60,041 nt of DNA from Streptomyces alanosinicus (GTDB taxonomy: Bacteria > Actinomycetota > Actinomycetes > Streptomycetales > Streptomycetaceae), in NCBI RefSeq assembly GCF_014650595.1, contig NZ_BMVG01000040.1:1-60041 (forward strand), given 5' to 3'. The notes under the pieces are model-generated. The model was not told the DNA's origin and made no database searches. It saw nothing but the letters and a program-made list of their open reading frames with translations. This document shows positions 27,701-36,912 of the stretch, in pieces. Numbering within the stretch: the stretch's first letter is position 1; each line of letters begins with the position of its first letter. The translations under genes and the position numbers were made by a program.

Positions 27701-28283
27701 CGTCTTCTCCTGACTGGTTCGGGGCCGGAAAGGCCAGGAATCGGGTGAGCACGGTCCGTGCCCCCGCCGGGGCTCCCTCAGGCCGCTTGTACCGGTTGAG
27801 GAGCGCGATGTACTCCTCGAAGAGGTCGTGCAGCTCTGTGAGGGTCATCTGGACGGTTCCGCGTGAGTAGGGGAAGGCGTCCATCCACTCCCCCAGGTCG
27901 TCGCCTTGCTGCTGCAGTTGTTCGAACAGCCGTAGATCCGCGGTGTAGGCGAGCCGGTTCATCTCGTCGACGACGACACGGGTCTGCGGATCCTGCGCGC
28001 TGCGCGTCGGTAGCCGTAGGTCGCCCGAGACCGCACGCCACCAGCGCTCGCGACCGCGTCCCTTGCCCTTGTTCCCGGATGCGGCGTCGGCCCGGACCTC
28101 CTCGACGAAACCGTGCCGGGCGAGTTCTCGCAGGTGGTAGCTGGTCGCGCCGGTGTTGAGATCGAGGGCACGGGCGAGGGTGGCGGACGTGGCCGGGCCG
28201 TGCATGGCCAGCTGTTCGAGCATCTGCTGGCGTCTGGGATGTGCGAGAGCCTTCAGCCCGCTGAGGGAGGGGGTGAACGTCAT
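27693..28283 (-). CDS. ArsR-like winged-helix regulator
   Basis: 196 residues from the ATG at 28283. The HTH near the N-terminus (ALAHPRRQQMLEQLAMHGPA, then LARALDLNTGATSYHLRELA) is the ArsR/HTH_20 type, followed by a helical C-terminal domain (DLGEWMDAFPYSRGTVQMTL, TELHDLFEEYIALLNRYK). No Cys metal site is present, so a small molecule or envelope signal is likelier than a metal. It is the first gene of the regulator-ATPase-permease operon, with overlapping stop and start codons. A GTG at 28331 is an alternative start, but the inverted repeat at 28298-28317 would then lie inside the gene. Confidence 0.85.
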   Translation of the reverse strand: MTFTPSLSGLKALAHPRRQQMLEQLAMHGPATSATLARALDLNTGATSYHLRELARHGFVEEVRADAASGNKGKGRGRERWWRAVSGDLRLPTRSAQDPQTRVVVDEMNRLAYTADLRLFEQLQQQGDDLGEWMDAFPYSRGTVQMTLTELHDLFEEYIALLNRYKRPEGAPAGARTVLTRFLAFPAPNQSGEDVA

Positions 28284-28297
28284 GTCCACAGATTGCT

Positions 28298-28317
28298 GTG
28301 CACAGACCTTTGTGCAC
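28298..28317. promoter_or_regulatory. Inverted repeat before ArsR-ABC operon
   Basis: GTGCACA-6 bp-TGTGCAC is a perfect 7-bp inverted repeat 15 bp upstream of the chosen regulator start, the place expected for autoregulation. Confidence 0.6.
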
Positions 28318-28579
28318 GATCCTGCAGGCACCCCGGGCCATGGTGGGGATAACCCACGTGCCCCGCCCCTACCGATGACATCCCCGCCGCGTCACCAGAA
28401 CGTCACCACGACCGCGTCACCAACGACAGGCGCGGTCTTCGGCGCGGCCGGCCGCATGCGTGGTGCCCCGCCACAGGCGGCGCGACGGGAACACCACGAA
28501 CACGCCCGGCAGGCTGCCCCAGCAGCCAGACCGGGAATCACAGAACCTGCGTACAGGGCACTTTCATGATGCGGACACC

Positions 28580-29060
28580 ACCACAGGCCGGCCGCCGGAG
28601 CCACGCCGCAAGGAACTGCTGGACTCACCGGAGGCCGGGATGGTATGGGAGCCCGGAGAGGAAGCCTGGGAGGCCAAGCTCGCCGCGCTCCGCTCCTACC
28701 ACCGGGCAACCGGACACCTCGCGCCCCGCCAGGACGCGGTCCGGGGCGAGAGCGAAGCGACGGTGCCCATCGGGCAGCACATCGCCAACCTCCGACGCAA
28801 GGGCGCGAAGAACGGCCTGGGCAAGAACCCGGAGCGGGCCGCGCAGCGCGCGGCGCAGCTCACCGCGATCGACCCGGACTGGGACAGCCCGTGGCCGCTG
28901 GACTGGCAGCGCCACTACCGGGTCCTCGCCGACCTGGTCGACGCCGACGGCACCCTGCCCGACATCGCACCCGGCGTGCTGATGGACGGCGACAACATCG
29001 GCAAGTGGCTCCAGCAGCCGGGCACCTGGGTGCCAGTCGGAGGTCGCCCGGTACGGCTGA
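28580..29060 (+). pseudogene. Helicase-associated (HA) domain fragment
   Basis: About 150 codons: LLDSPEAGMVWEPGEEAWEA, KLAALRSYHRATGHLAPRQD, GQHIANLRRKGAKNGLGKNP, RAAQLTAIDPDWDSPWPLDW, and GVLMDGDNIGKWLQQPGTW. 'W...L..L..Y....GH...P....' with 'G.......R..G.L......L..I...W' is the helicase-associated domain, found in tandem behind DEAD helicases on actinomycete chromosome ends and linear plasmids. The helicase part and later repeats are missing and the frame degrades after PGTW. Confidence 0.7.
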
Positions 29061-29228
29061 CTGCCGCTCGGCCCACCCCAGGCCGGGCCGGCCCACTTGC
29101 CCATTGTGGGGAGATTCGCCCGCCAGACTTGTCAGGGAAGCATCCGGTAAACTTCCTCCCGCAGCAGTCCGACGTACGGCCAGCTGACATGCACACGTTC
29201 TCCGCCTCCTTGAAAGCGGGTAAGTCGC

Positions 29229-29453
29229 ATGTTCCGTCGTACTGCCTTGGCTTTGGCCGCCTCGGCGCTGCTGGCCGGCACCATCGTCGGAGCCGGAGCC
29301 ACGAACGCCTCAGCCGCCAACTGGGGCTGCGGTTGCCGTTCCACCAACTCCGGCTGGGCCAAGACACCAGGAGGCATAACGCTGAACCCCTGTAAGGCCT
29401 CTATGCCTCCTCTAACGGGCAGATCACACCGTCGTCCAAACACTGCAGGATGA
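29229..29453 (+). pseudogene. Small secreted peptide, C-terminal frameshift
   Basis: MFRRTALALAASALLAGTIV is a Sec signal with ASA cleavage near residue 29. The mature part begins ANWGCGCRSTNSGWAKTPGG and ITLNPCKAS. The open frame then gives an unrelated tail, but skipping one base near 29402 restores YASSNGQITPSSKHC, which supplies a further Cys and looks like the native end. The precursor would be ~70 residues with four or more cysteines, a small exported disulphide peptide. Confidence 0.6.
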
Positions 29454-29536
29454 CCGCCACTGCAGGATGACCGCAAGGCCGAACACCGGCACGATGGCGG
29501 GCCGGTCGGCAACTCAGCCGGCACCCGGCTTCGATG

Positions 29537-29955
29537 CTAGAGATCTTGGACGGCGCGCAGAGCCTGGTCCACCCGGGCCATGGCCGCGGCACCGACGGGG
29601 CCGAGGAGCTTGGCACCCTCGAACCGGTTGACCCGCAACTGTGTGATGTTGACGGCCACTGCAGTGCACGGGATCGGATCGCCGATCACCACGGACATGG
29701 CCGTGTCCGGGTACCGGCCGCTCTCGTGTACGTCTGCACGCCAGGTCACCGCATCCTCGTCGGGAGCGGACAAGGTGGTGCCGTCCACGGCGACCAGGCA
29801 GAACGACCGAGCATGTTCGCCGGCTCCCTCGCCCGCGTCCAGTGCTGCGCCAACAAGCAATTCGCCGCCACGACCATGTCCAGGTCTGTGCGCTTGCGCA
29901 GCATCTCTGTGAACGCCCGCACGCCTCCAGCGATCGTCTCGGTGCCAGCCACCAC
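29537..29955 (-). pseudogene. Hypothetical protein, possibly PemK/MazF-like, frameshifted
   Basis: The upper part (29955 downwards) reads GGVRAFTEMLRKRTDLDMVV and AANCLLAQHWTRAREPANML. A frame change near 29790 leads into LVAVDGTTLSAPDEDAVTWR, MSVVIGDPIPCTAVAVNITQ and PVGAAAMARVDQALRAVQDL before the stop. The last part has the strand-then-'MARVDQAL' helix ending seen in PemK/MazF-type toxins, but similarity is weak and an alternative is a wholly uncharacterised protein. Confidence 0.35.
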
Positions 29956-30095
29956 GCGATGTGCGCCGCCCCAGGGTGCGGATGGGCGGCGTGGGCGGAA
30001 CGGAGAATTTCTCCGGGTTTTTGAGATCCCGGTGGCCGACCACCGGTCTTCAGGTCCGTAAGGATCACCAGCACTCCAGGAAGCACCCTGACTCG

Positions 30096-32012
30096 ATGAA
30101 GCGATCTTGGCACCTTGTCCTGGCGGCGGCTCTCGTCGCGGGAGCCGTCACACCGGTGGTCGCGGTGGGCAGCGCAGTCGCCGCAGACGGCGACATCACC
30201 TCGGCCGTCCTGGCCAACCGTGACGTCGTCCTGACCGGCGACGCGGTGGTGCGCGTCCCGCAGGGAACCCACACGTACACCGGCGTGATCAGCGGTGAAG
30301 GAGCCCTTCGCGTGTCCGGCATCGGCACGCTGGTCCTCGCCAAGGACAGCACCTTCACCCTGCCGCACTCCCGGCAGCACCAGAGGGTTCAGATCCCGGG
30401 CGGCAACCACCCGTACGTCGTGGTCGGCAGTCCCGACGAGCCCGCGGTCACGGTGGACTCGGGGGCGACCCTCCAGTACGGCACCGGCGGTACGACCGGC
30501 CTGATCGGGTCCTTCCCGTACAACACGCCCGGTTACCAGCAGAACCAGGACAACATCCGGGTGGACGGCACGCTGCGCCTGTCACTGACCCGGCTGTTCA
30601 ACCTGGGCGTCATCAGCGGCTCCGGCCTGGTCACCCAGCCGCGGAACATGTGGGGAACGCTCCAGATCTGTGGCACCAACCCGTTCTCGGGCATCCTCGA
30701 CAACGGCACGGGCGTCAACTTCGCGAGTACCACCTGTGCCGCCGACCTGCCCAACGCCCGCTCCGTCGTCAACCGCGGTTCATGGATCATCGACACCCCG
30801 CTCGACCACACCGTCGTACAGCGGCAGAAGTTCTACAGCCACGAGTACGGCAACGACGTCAACGTGCACTCCCGCCCGGGCAGCAAGGTGATCCTCACCG
30901 GCGTCTACAGCTGGAGTGACAGCGGCGACGGGGCGGCGCCGTCGCTGAGCGACCCCGGACTGAACTGGCGGCCCGTGGCCCACAAACTCAACAAGCGCGG
31001 CACCAACATCGAGGGCGCCGACGTCCAGTGGGGCGACGGGACCACACACCAGATCTTCATGCCCGGCACGGCACAGACGGTCTACATCAACCTGCACGCC
31101 AGACGGCAGCGCTCCCGGCTCACCTTCGACTACAACGGACCGGTGACCCTGGGCGCGCCCATCGGCGGCGGCATGTATCACGACACCCTCAGTGCTCCCG
31201 GCGCCGGGGACGTCGTCATCGCCGGCACCAGCGGCAACGACGTGACCTTCGCAGCAGCGCAGTACTACGACGGATCCACCACCATCGACAAGAACGCGAC
31301 CCTCCGCCTCGGTTCCGGGACCGCCGGCGGCGACGGAAGCCTCCACACCGGCGGAGCCTTCGACAAAGTGATCGACAACGGTTCGCTCGTGCTCCGCAAC
31401 ACCGGGACGCCCACCTCCCTCCCGGCGGTGACCGGTGCCGGATCGGTGACACAGAACGGAGCCGCGGCCACCACCGTCACCAGCGCCGCCTACACCGGCG
31501 CCACCACCGTGGCCAAAGGCAGCCTGATCGTCTCCGGCACCTCCCTGCGGACATCTGACGCGGTCTCTCTGACCGGTCCCTCGGCCGTCCTGGACCTCAG
31601 CAAGGCACGCGACACGACCCTGCGCAGGCTACGGGTCGTCACAGGCGCGAAGATCCTACTGTCCCGGAACTCCCCCGAGCTGACCGTCGGTTCGACGACC
31701 GCAGCAGCCTCCGGTACCGGTCTCGCCATCGACAGGGCGCGCTTCTCCGTCAGCCGGGCCGGCGACCACACCGTGCTCACCGCTCTCGCCTCCTCCGCCG
31801 CGACAGGACCGGCGCCCTCCCCGGCCCGGACCCGCCGAGCGGCCACGCCCCCGGGCGCCCCCACCGGCACCATGGCGGACACCGGCAGCAACCTCGGTGG
31901 TCTGTGGACCGTCGCAGGACTGGCGGGCGTCGTTCTCGCCGGCGTCGCCGCGGTCTTCGTCTTCGTGCGCAGCCGCTCGCGTCCGCGCACGTCCCCGCGT
32001 CACTCCCGCTGA
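30096..32012 (+). CDS. Secreted beta-strand-repeat surface protein with LPxTG-like anchor
   Basis: 638 residues. Signal peptide (MKRSWHLVLAAALVAGAVTP, cleavage near AVA). A long beta-rich body follows with repeated short 'GxGxLxL' strands, for example VISGEGALRVSGIGTLVLAK and GATTVAKGSLIVSGTSLRTS, like the autotransporter-associated strand repeat of right-handed beta-helices. The C-terminus has the order of a wall-sorting signal: MADTG, a hydrophobic helix (LWTVAGLAGVVLAGVAAVFV) and an Arg-rich tail. Streptomyces class E sortases recognise LAxTG, so MADTG is a variant. It ends 176 bp before a membrane-linked ECF sigma factor on the same strand. No catalytic residues can be assigned; it could bind or cleave a polysaccharide. 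Confidence 0.75.
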   Translation: MKRSWHLVLAAALVAGAVTPVVAVGSAVAADGDITSAVLANRDVVLTGDAVVRVPQGTHTYTGVISGEGALRVSGIGTLVLAKDSTFTLPHSRQHQRVQIPGGNHPYVVVGSPDEPAVTVDSGATLQYGTGGTTGLIGSFPYNTPGYQQNQDNIRVDGTLRLSLTRLFNLGVISGSGLVTQPRNMWGTLQICGTNPFSGILDNGTGVNFASTTCAADLPNARSVVNRGSWIIDTPLDHTVVQRQKFYSHEYGNDVNVHSRPGSKVILTGVYSWSDSGDGAAPSLSDPGLNWRPVAHKLNKRGTNIEGADVQWGDGTTHQIFMPGTAQTVYINLHARRQRSRLTFDYNGPVTLGAPIGGGMYHDTLSAPGAGDVVIAGTSGNDVTFAAAQYYDGSTTIDKNATLRLGSGTAGGDGSLHTGGAFDKVIDNGSLVLRNTGTPTSLPAVTGAGSVTQNGAAATTVTSAAYTGATTVAKGSLIVSGTSLRTSDAVSLTGPSAVLDLSKARDTTLRRLRVVTGAKILLSRNSPELTVGSTTAAASGTGLAIDRARFSVSRAGDHTVLTALASSAATGPAPSPARTRRAATPPGAPTGTMADTGSNLGGLWTVAGLAGVVLAGVAAVFVFVRSRSRPRTSPRHSR

Positions 32013-32188
32013 TCCCCGCCCGCCACGGATTGCACAGGCCCACCCATGGCTGTCAGCGCTCGCCCCTTACGATGGCATCGCTGCCACGGTGTCCGTGCTA
32101 CCGACGGCGGTTGCCCGAAGACCCCCGCAACCTGGCTCGTTCGGCGCGAGTGGGGCTTCGTACCCGCGGCAGGTCGAAGGGAGACCCG

Positions 32189-33943
32189 ATGCCACAGCAT
32201 GCCGCGCCCGCGGCCGACGTGATAGCCGCGGCTCGGGCCGGCGAACGCCGTGCCTTGGAAGAGCTCAGCTCCCGGACGCTTCCGCTGGTCTACAGCGTCG
32301 CGGCGCGTGCGCACCCGTACCGCGACGACGTCGACGACATCGTCCAGGAGACGATGATGCGCATCCTGCGCGGCATCGGGGGACTGGAACGCCCGGAGGC
32401 GTTCCGATCCTGGGTGATCACCATCACCGTGAACGAGGTCCGCGACCACATCCGCAGGCGCGGCAGGAGGGAGACGACGGGAGCGGCGTTCGACGCGGCG
32501 GAGCACCAGCCCGACCCGGGCGCCGACTTCACCGAGAGGGTCATCCTCAACCTGCGGCTGTCCGGGCAGCGCGAGGAGACCTTGCGCGCGACCCGTTGGC
32601 TCGACGAGGACGACCGGGAGCTGCTGTCACTGTGGTGGCTGGAGACGGCCGGCCGACTCGCCCGGGCCGAGCTCGCCTCCGCTCTGGACATGACCGGCCA
32701 TCAAGCGGCTGTACGGGTGCAACGCATGAAGGAACGCCTGCACACCTCCCGTGTCATCGTCCGAGCCCTCGCCGCCAGGCCCGCATGCCGGGAACTGACC
32801 CGGCTGACCCTGAACTGGAACGGAGCCCCCAGCGGCCTGTGGCGCAAACGCCTCGGCCGCCATGTGCGGCAGTGCCCGCGGTGCGTGCGCCACGAGGAAG
32901 GCATGCTGGCCCTGGAAGGACTGCTGGCGCCCCTGGCCCTCCTGCCCCTGCCGGCGGCACTGCTGGCCTGGCGCCCGTGGCTGTCCGAGGGAACGCACGC
33001 CGCGGCGGCCGGCCATGCCAGCACCACGGCCACTTCAGGCGGCGCAGGTTCCGCGACGGCAGGGACCGCAGGCACGAGTCTCACCGCGAAGACCGTGGTG
33101 GCGGCGAGTGCGCTGCTCGCCGTGGGCGGCGCGCTCGTGTACGCCGGACCATGGTCCAGCCCGTCGGCGCGTCCGGCCACCGCCCCGACGGCTTCCAGCC
33201 CGGCACCCGCGCCCTCGCCCACCGCATCCGCACCACCGTCGCGGCCGGCACAGGAACTGGGCTCGGCCGTCTCGCGTCCCTCGCCCCGGCCGCAGTACGG
33301 GTCCGTGGTCGACACCGTGGACAGCGCGCCGCCGCCGGACCGGCCGCCCGCGGCATTGCCCCACCGCCCGCAGACCACGGTGACGATGACGGGGCTCAAG
33401 AAGCACCTGAACGGCTACCAGCTCGTCCACCGCGGGGACACGGTGGTACTGCACGGGAAGGGCTACTTCACCGTCCACTGGGACGTGATGTACGGGCTGC
33501 GCCCCGGGCTGCTGACCATGCCCTCGTGGACCGGACTGCGAGGAAGGCTGTTCCACGTGGCCTCGGGCGGCGGCCACCGCATGGACGACCGCCAGCCGGG
33601 CGCGACCGCCGGCGGCACCTGGATGGGCAACCGGCAGCAGGGACTGATCACCCTCCCGCCCGGAGCCCAGCAGATGTGGCAGAACGAGTACTACTACCTC
33701 GACGGCAGCGTCACACTCCACCTCAACGAAACCCAGGCCGACTACAACCTCGACGTCCTGCCCTCCTCCTGGCAGGAGACAGCCGACGACATCGCCACTC
33801 CCCCGGCCCCGCACTCCGCCGACCGCGAACGGTACGGACTCGTGCGCGACACCGGCCGTGACGACGCCCCCGTACCGCAGTACACCACCCGCTCCACGCC
33901 GACCGACGCAGGCACCGTGCCCCAGCGCTCCGTCGTGTCCTGA
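32189..33943 (+). CDS. ECF sigma factor fused to zinc-binding anti-sigma-like, membrane and outer domains
   Basis: 584 residues. Region 2 (~10-90: YRDDVDDIVQETMMRILRG, AFRSWVITITVNEVRDHIRR) and region 4 (~128-190: DRELLSLWWLETAGRLARAE, MTGHQAAVRVQRMKERL) make a full ECF sigma. It continues into RHVRQCPRC (H225, C229, C232), the Hx3Cx2C zinc motif of ZAS anti-sigma factors, with C200 upstream. Hydrophobic segments lie at ~245-262 and ~299-320. A Pro/Ser/Ala linker (~325-400) leads to a beta-rich outer domain (~405-520). The ATG follows AAGGGAG. Sigma, inhibitor and sensor thus sit in one chain. Actinobacterial ECF groups with fused C-terminal extensions are known. The outer ligand is unknown; a glycan is plausible from context. 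Confidence 0.9.
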   Translation: MPQHAAPAADVIAAARAGERRALEELSSRTLPLVYSVAARAHPYRDDVDDIVQETMMRILRGIGGLERPEAFRSWVITITVNEVRDHIRRRGRRETTGAAFDAAEHQPDPGADFTERVILNLRLSGQREETLRATRWLDEDDRELLSLWWLETAGRLARAELASALDMTGHQAAVRVQRMKERLHTSRVIVRALAARPACRELTRLTLNWNGAPSGLWRKRLGRHVRQCPRCVRHEEGMLALEGLLAPLALLPLPAALLAWRPWLSEGTHAAAAGHASTTATSGGAGSATAGTAGTSLTAKTVVAASALLAVGGALVYAGPWSSPSARPATAPTASSPAPAPSPTASAPPSRPAQELGSAVSRPSPRPQYGSVVDTVDSAPPPDRPPAALPHRPQTTVTMTGLKKHLNGYQLVHRGDTVVLHGKGYFTVHWDVMYGLRPGLLTMPSWTGLRGRLFHVASGGGHRMDDRQPGATAGGTWMGNRQQGLITLPPGAQQMWQNEYYYLDGSVTLHLNETQADYNLDVLPSSWQETADDIATPPAPHSADRERYGLVRDTGRDDAPVPQYTTRSTPTDAGTVPQRSVVS

Positions 33944-34023
33944 CCACGCGCGGTTGCCCAGGCGAGGCGGTGTGAGGGTACCCCCGTAGCGCGGAGCCTG
34001 TGATTGCAGGGAGAGTTGGGATT

Positions 34024-34907
34024 CATGGGGTCCAAACAATGCACGTACAAAGCGGAGTTCCGTGAGGTGCGTCCGCATCGTGATCGAGACGGGGAAGCCG
34101 ATCCCGGAGGTCGCAGAGGAACTCGGCGTGCATCCCAGGACGCTGCACAGCTGGGTGTCGCGGCGGCGGCGCAACCGGTCCGCTTCCTCCCACCGGTCCG
34201 TGCCATCTTTTATCGGCGCCGAGCTGGCTCCGCCCCCGGCTGCAGCTGCCAAGCTCTCCACGGCTCGCATCGAGACGGCCCTCCGCCGAGCCGACCGGAT
34301 CCGAGGCGTCAAGGAGTCCGCCGCCGAACTCCGCACGATCCTGCAACGTCCGCACCTTCGCCAAGACCCGCTCGTGGAACAGGCGATGGGCACCCAGGCA
34401 CAGCGTCTGCTGGCGACCCTGGACGCCGAGTGCGTCAGCGTCGACCAGCTGGCCGATGCGTGCCTTGATGCGTTCCGGCAGCACCCCGACTACGAAGTGA
34501 TCACCAGCTTCCCCGGGCTTGCCGATCTCTCCGGGGCACGGGTCCTGGCCGACATCGGTGACGATCGCGCCCGGTTCGCCGACGCCCGGTGCCTCAAAGC
34601 ATTCGCAGGCTCGGCACCGGTCACCCGCACGTCCGGTCGCAGCACCGTCGTCACACACAGAAGGGTGAAGAACGACCGCCTGGCTTCCGTCGGCTTCACC
34701 TGGGCGTTCTCCGCCCTTGTCGGGTCTCCAGGAGCCCGGGCACATTACGACCGTCGCCGTGCCGCGGGAGACCGTCATGCCGCTGCACTCCGGAACCTGT
34801 TCAACCGATTCCTCGGCTGCCTCTACCACTGCCTCCAGTACGGAGATCTGTACGCCGAGATGACCGCGTTCCCCATCCTCGAACCGGTCGAGACCGCCGC
34901 AGCGTGA
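34024..34907 (+). pseudogene. Chimera of IS3 OrfA N-terminus and IS110 transposase C-terminus
   Basis: MGSKQCTYKAEFRE at 34024 begins an IS3-type OrfA. After a small frame slip near 34063 it continues RIVIETGKPIPEVAEELGVH and RTLHSWVSRRRRN. From about 34235 the same frame becomes an IS110-family C-terminal half: ITSFPGLADLSGARVLADIG, CLKAFAGSAPVTRTSGRS, HYDRRRAAGDRHAAALRNLF and NRFLGCLYHCLQ. The IS110 DEDD N-terminal catalytic domain and the element's left end are missing. Two element types have thus been spliced into one 280-codon ORF, which should have no transposition activity. Confidence 0.85.
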
Positions 34908-35138
34908 CTCTTGCAACCATCGGATGTCTGCGTACAACGGGGCCGCGGAACGCCCGATGAGCACCTCGGTGACCTCCCTCGGTGGACGGCGGCGAAGTAG
35001 CGTAGATGCTGCTCGACGGTGATGACCTGGCCGCCGCGTGCCGGATGACGGACTCCTCGGCCGCGTGCAAGCGTTGCGAGGTCAGGAACTCGTGGCCGAC
35101 GTGGTCCTTGATCCGCGTCAGTGGTCCTCGCGCACCCG
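34908..35138. other. Short region with no gene
   Basis: About 230 bp between the IS110 end and the GH43 stop. A minus-strand stretch (DHVGHEFLTSQRLHAAEESV) looks coding for 25-30 codons, but no domain or start is visible. Probably residue of the IS insertion. Confidence 0.4.
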
Positions 35139-36629
35139 TCAGGAAAGACTCCACTGCTGGCTCGTCGCGCCGGTGCCCGCTTCCTGGTCCACGGCCGCCC
35201 CGCTGGTGGTCGAGGCGCTCGCGACACCTACGTTCAAGTCGCTGCCCACGCCGGCAAGCATGTAGGTGCTGCCGGTGTAGCTGCCGACGAGGTCGAGGAA
35301 CCATTCCTGGTTGGTCCCGCCGTTGCAGGTCCACTGCTCCAGTTGCAGGCCGGTGGCGGTCGACTGGTCCGGCACGTCCAGGCACAGCCCGCTCTTCACG
35401 CTCTTCAGCGTGTAGATGTTGTCCGCCACCCGGGTGAGCGTCCACTGCTGGTTCGTGCCGCCGTTGGACGGCCACTGGATGATCCTGGCGCCGTTCGCCG
35501 TGGAGCCGCTCGACACGTCCATCAGCATGGAGCTGCTGACGTTCTTCAGGGTGTGGACGCCCTCAGCGGGGATCCCGCTGCCGGCTGTCCAGGTTCCCGC
35601 TGCGGTGTCGAGTGACCAGGTGGGGTACTGGCCGAGGTTCACCGTCGTTCCCCTGATGGTCAGGGGAAGCCAGATCAGTTTCGACGCGCCGAGGTCGGAG
35701 GTGTTCCAGCGATCGCCGGCGTAGATGTAGGTGGTGCCGTAGGAGCCCTGGACGGTGATGACGTTCGCCGTCTGGCTGCCGTAGGTGTGGGTGCCGGGTG
35801 CGGCCAGGTCACGGAACGACGACCAGGGTCCGCTCAGTGACGTGGCGGTGGCGTAGATGTTGTCGTTGAGGCCCCAGCCCGTCAGGTGCGAGCCGAAGAC
35901 GTAGTAGGTGCCGTTGACCTTGACCATGGCGGGCGCCTCGACGCTGCCGCTGCCGCTGCTGCCGAGCACCGCCACGGCGCTGTCCACGGACAGGTAGTCG
36001 GCGGACAGCTTGTCGATGCGCAGGCCGTTGTTGCGGTCCTCGCTCAGCAGATAGGCGGTGCCGTCGGTGTCCTGGAACAGGCCGAGGTCACGGCTGAGGT
36101 TGCCCAGCGGCCGGAAGCTTCCCCGGTAGGTGTAGGGGCCGCACGGGGTGCTGCTGGTGGCCACGCCGACCTTGGCCTCGGAGTAGTCGGTGCTGTCGAT
36201 GTGCATGTACATCACGTAGGTGCCGGTCGAGGCGTTGTAGATGACCTTGGGCCGCTCCACGACGCGACTCGGTCCCAGGTCGCCGCTGCTCTGCCTGGCC
36301 AGGGCGACGCCACGGTAGGTCCAGTTGGCCAGGTCGGTCGAGGTGTAGCACGGGATGTCCTGGAACGACGTGTCCGACGACGTCTCGCCGGTCTTGTCCT
36401 CCCCGAAGCCGTACCAGGTGTCGTCCACCTTGATGATGCCGAGGCCGTGCAGTTGGAGCGCGTTCCCGTTCTGGTCGGTGCGTACGGCGCCCGTGGTGAA
36501 CGACACCGAGGCCGCGTGCGCCTCGGTCGCCGGAAGCAGAAACGTCGCAAGGGCTCCCAGCAGGGTCAGGAACGCGGCGGCTCTGCGCCGCCATCGGCTG
36601 GCGGGCGTCCGGGGAGCTCCCTTGAACAT
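35139..36629 (-). CDS. Secreted GH43 with CBM13; exo-beta-1,3-galactanase candidate
   Basis: 496 residues from the ATG at 36629, chosen for the GAGAGGGA site upstream and because it starts directly before the signal peptide (RRRAAAFLTLLGALATFLLP, cleavage near AHA). The five-bladed propeller (~40-350) starts with LQLHGLGIIKVDDTWYGFGE and contains VERPKVIYNASTGTYVMYMH, where the Glu in VERPK is in the usual general-acid environment, and SVEAPAMVKVNGTYYVFGSH. A ricin beta-trefoil (~355-496; QQW, QEW, QQW) closes the protein. GH43 plus CBM13 with this N-terminus is the design of bacterial exo-beta-1,3-galactanases, which remove galactose from the arabinogalactan backbone. It is divergent from the GH97 gene. 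Confidence 0.85.
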   Translation of the reverse strand: MFKGAPRTPASRWRRRAAAFLTLLGALATFLLPATEAHAASVSFTTGAVRTDQNGNALQLHGLGIIKVDDTWYGFGEDKTGETSSDTSFQDIPCYTSTDLANWTYRGVALARQSSGDLGPSRVVERPKVIYNASTGTYVMYMHIDSTDYSEAKVGVATSSTPCGPYTYRGSFRPLGNLSRDLGLFQDTDGTAYLLSEDRNNGLRIDKLSADYLSVDSAVAVLGSSGSGSVEAPAMVKVNGTYYVFGSHLTGWGLNDNIYATATSLSGPWSSFRDLAAPGTHTYGSQTANVITVQGSYGTTYIYAGDRWNTSDLGASKLIWLPLTIRGTTVNLGQYPTWSLDTAAGTWTAGSGIPAEGVHTLKNVSSSMLMDVSSGSTANGARIIQWPSNGGTNQQWTLTRVADNIYTLKSVKSGLCLDVPDQSTATGLQLEQWTCNGGTNQEWFLDLVGSYTGSTYMLAGVGSDLNVGVASASTTSGAAVDQEAGTGATSQQWSLS

Positions 36630-36831
36630 GTGCGTCCCTCTCTGTCGAGGTTGACGATCCCTTGATGCCGACGGGGACCAATGAGAGTCGTGACATGTTC
36701 GCGACGTCAAGAATGGCGTTCGAATTTGTTTAATCTTGACCAGCTCGCGCCGCACCCAGTTGGACCCACAAGGGTCGCAAGCAGGCCGGACCGTCCAGGA
36801 TTTCGGACATGCGAGAGGCGGACACGAGGGG

Positions 36832-36861
36832 TTGACCTTTGAATCGGGGCGGGCGTAGAAA
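36832..36861 (+). promoter_or_regulatory. Vegetative-type promoter of GH97 gene
   Basis: TTGACC (36832-36837) and TAGAAA (36856-36861) with an 18-bp spacer, in a locally AT-rich intergenic region shared with the divergent GH43 gene. Transcription would start near 36868, leaving a ~68-base leader. Confidence 0.55.
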
Positions 36862-36899
36862 CCTTGCGACAGTCAGAATCTGTTACTTACTGGTTGAGT

Positions 36900-36912
36900 T
36901 TGTTGGAAACAA
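36900..36912. promoter_or_regulatory. Operator-like palindrome in GH97 leader
   Basis: TTGTT-GGA-AACAA, a perfect 5-bp inverted repeat located between the predicted promoter and the ribosome binding site (GAGGTGG, 36922-36928). Confidence 0.5.

Noticed and set aside
31904..32188. Extended start of the sigma factor overlapping the surface-protein gene
   Set aside because: The extra 95 residues have no domain and sit opposite a real gene end; AAGGGAG directly precedes the ATG at 32189.
36630..36755. A longer GH43 start with 42 extra residues
   Set aside because: The extra residues would precede the signal peptide and cover the promoter region; GAGAGGGA lies right before the ATG at 36629.
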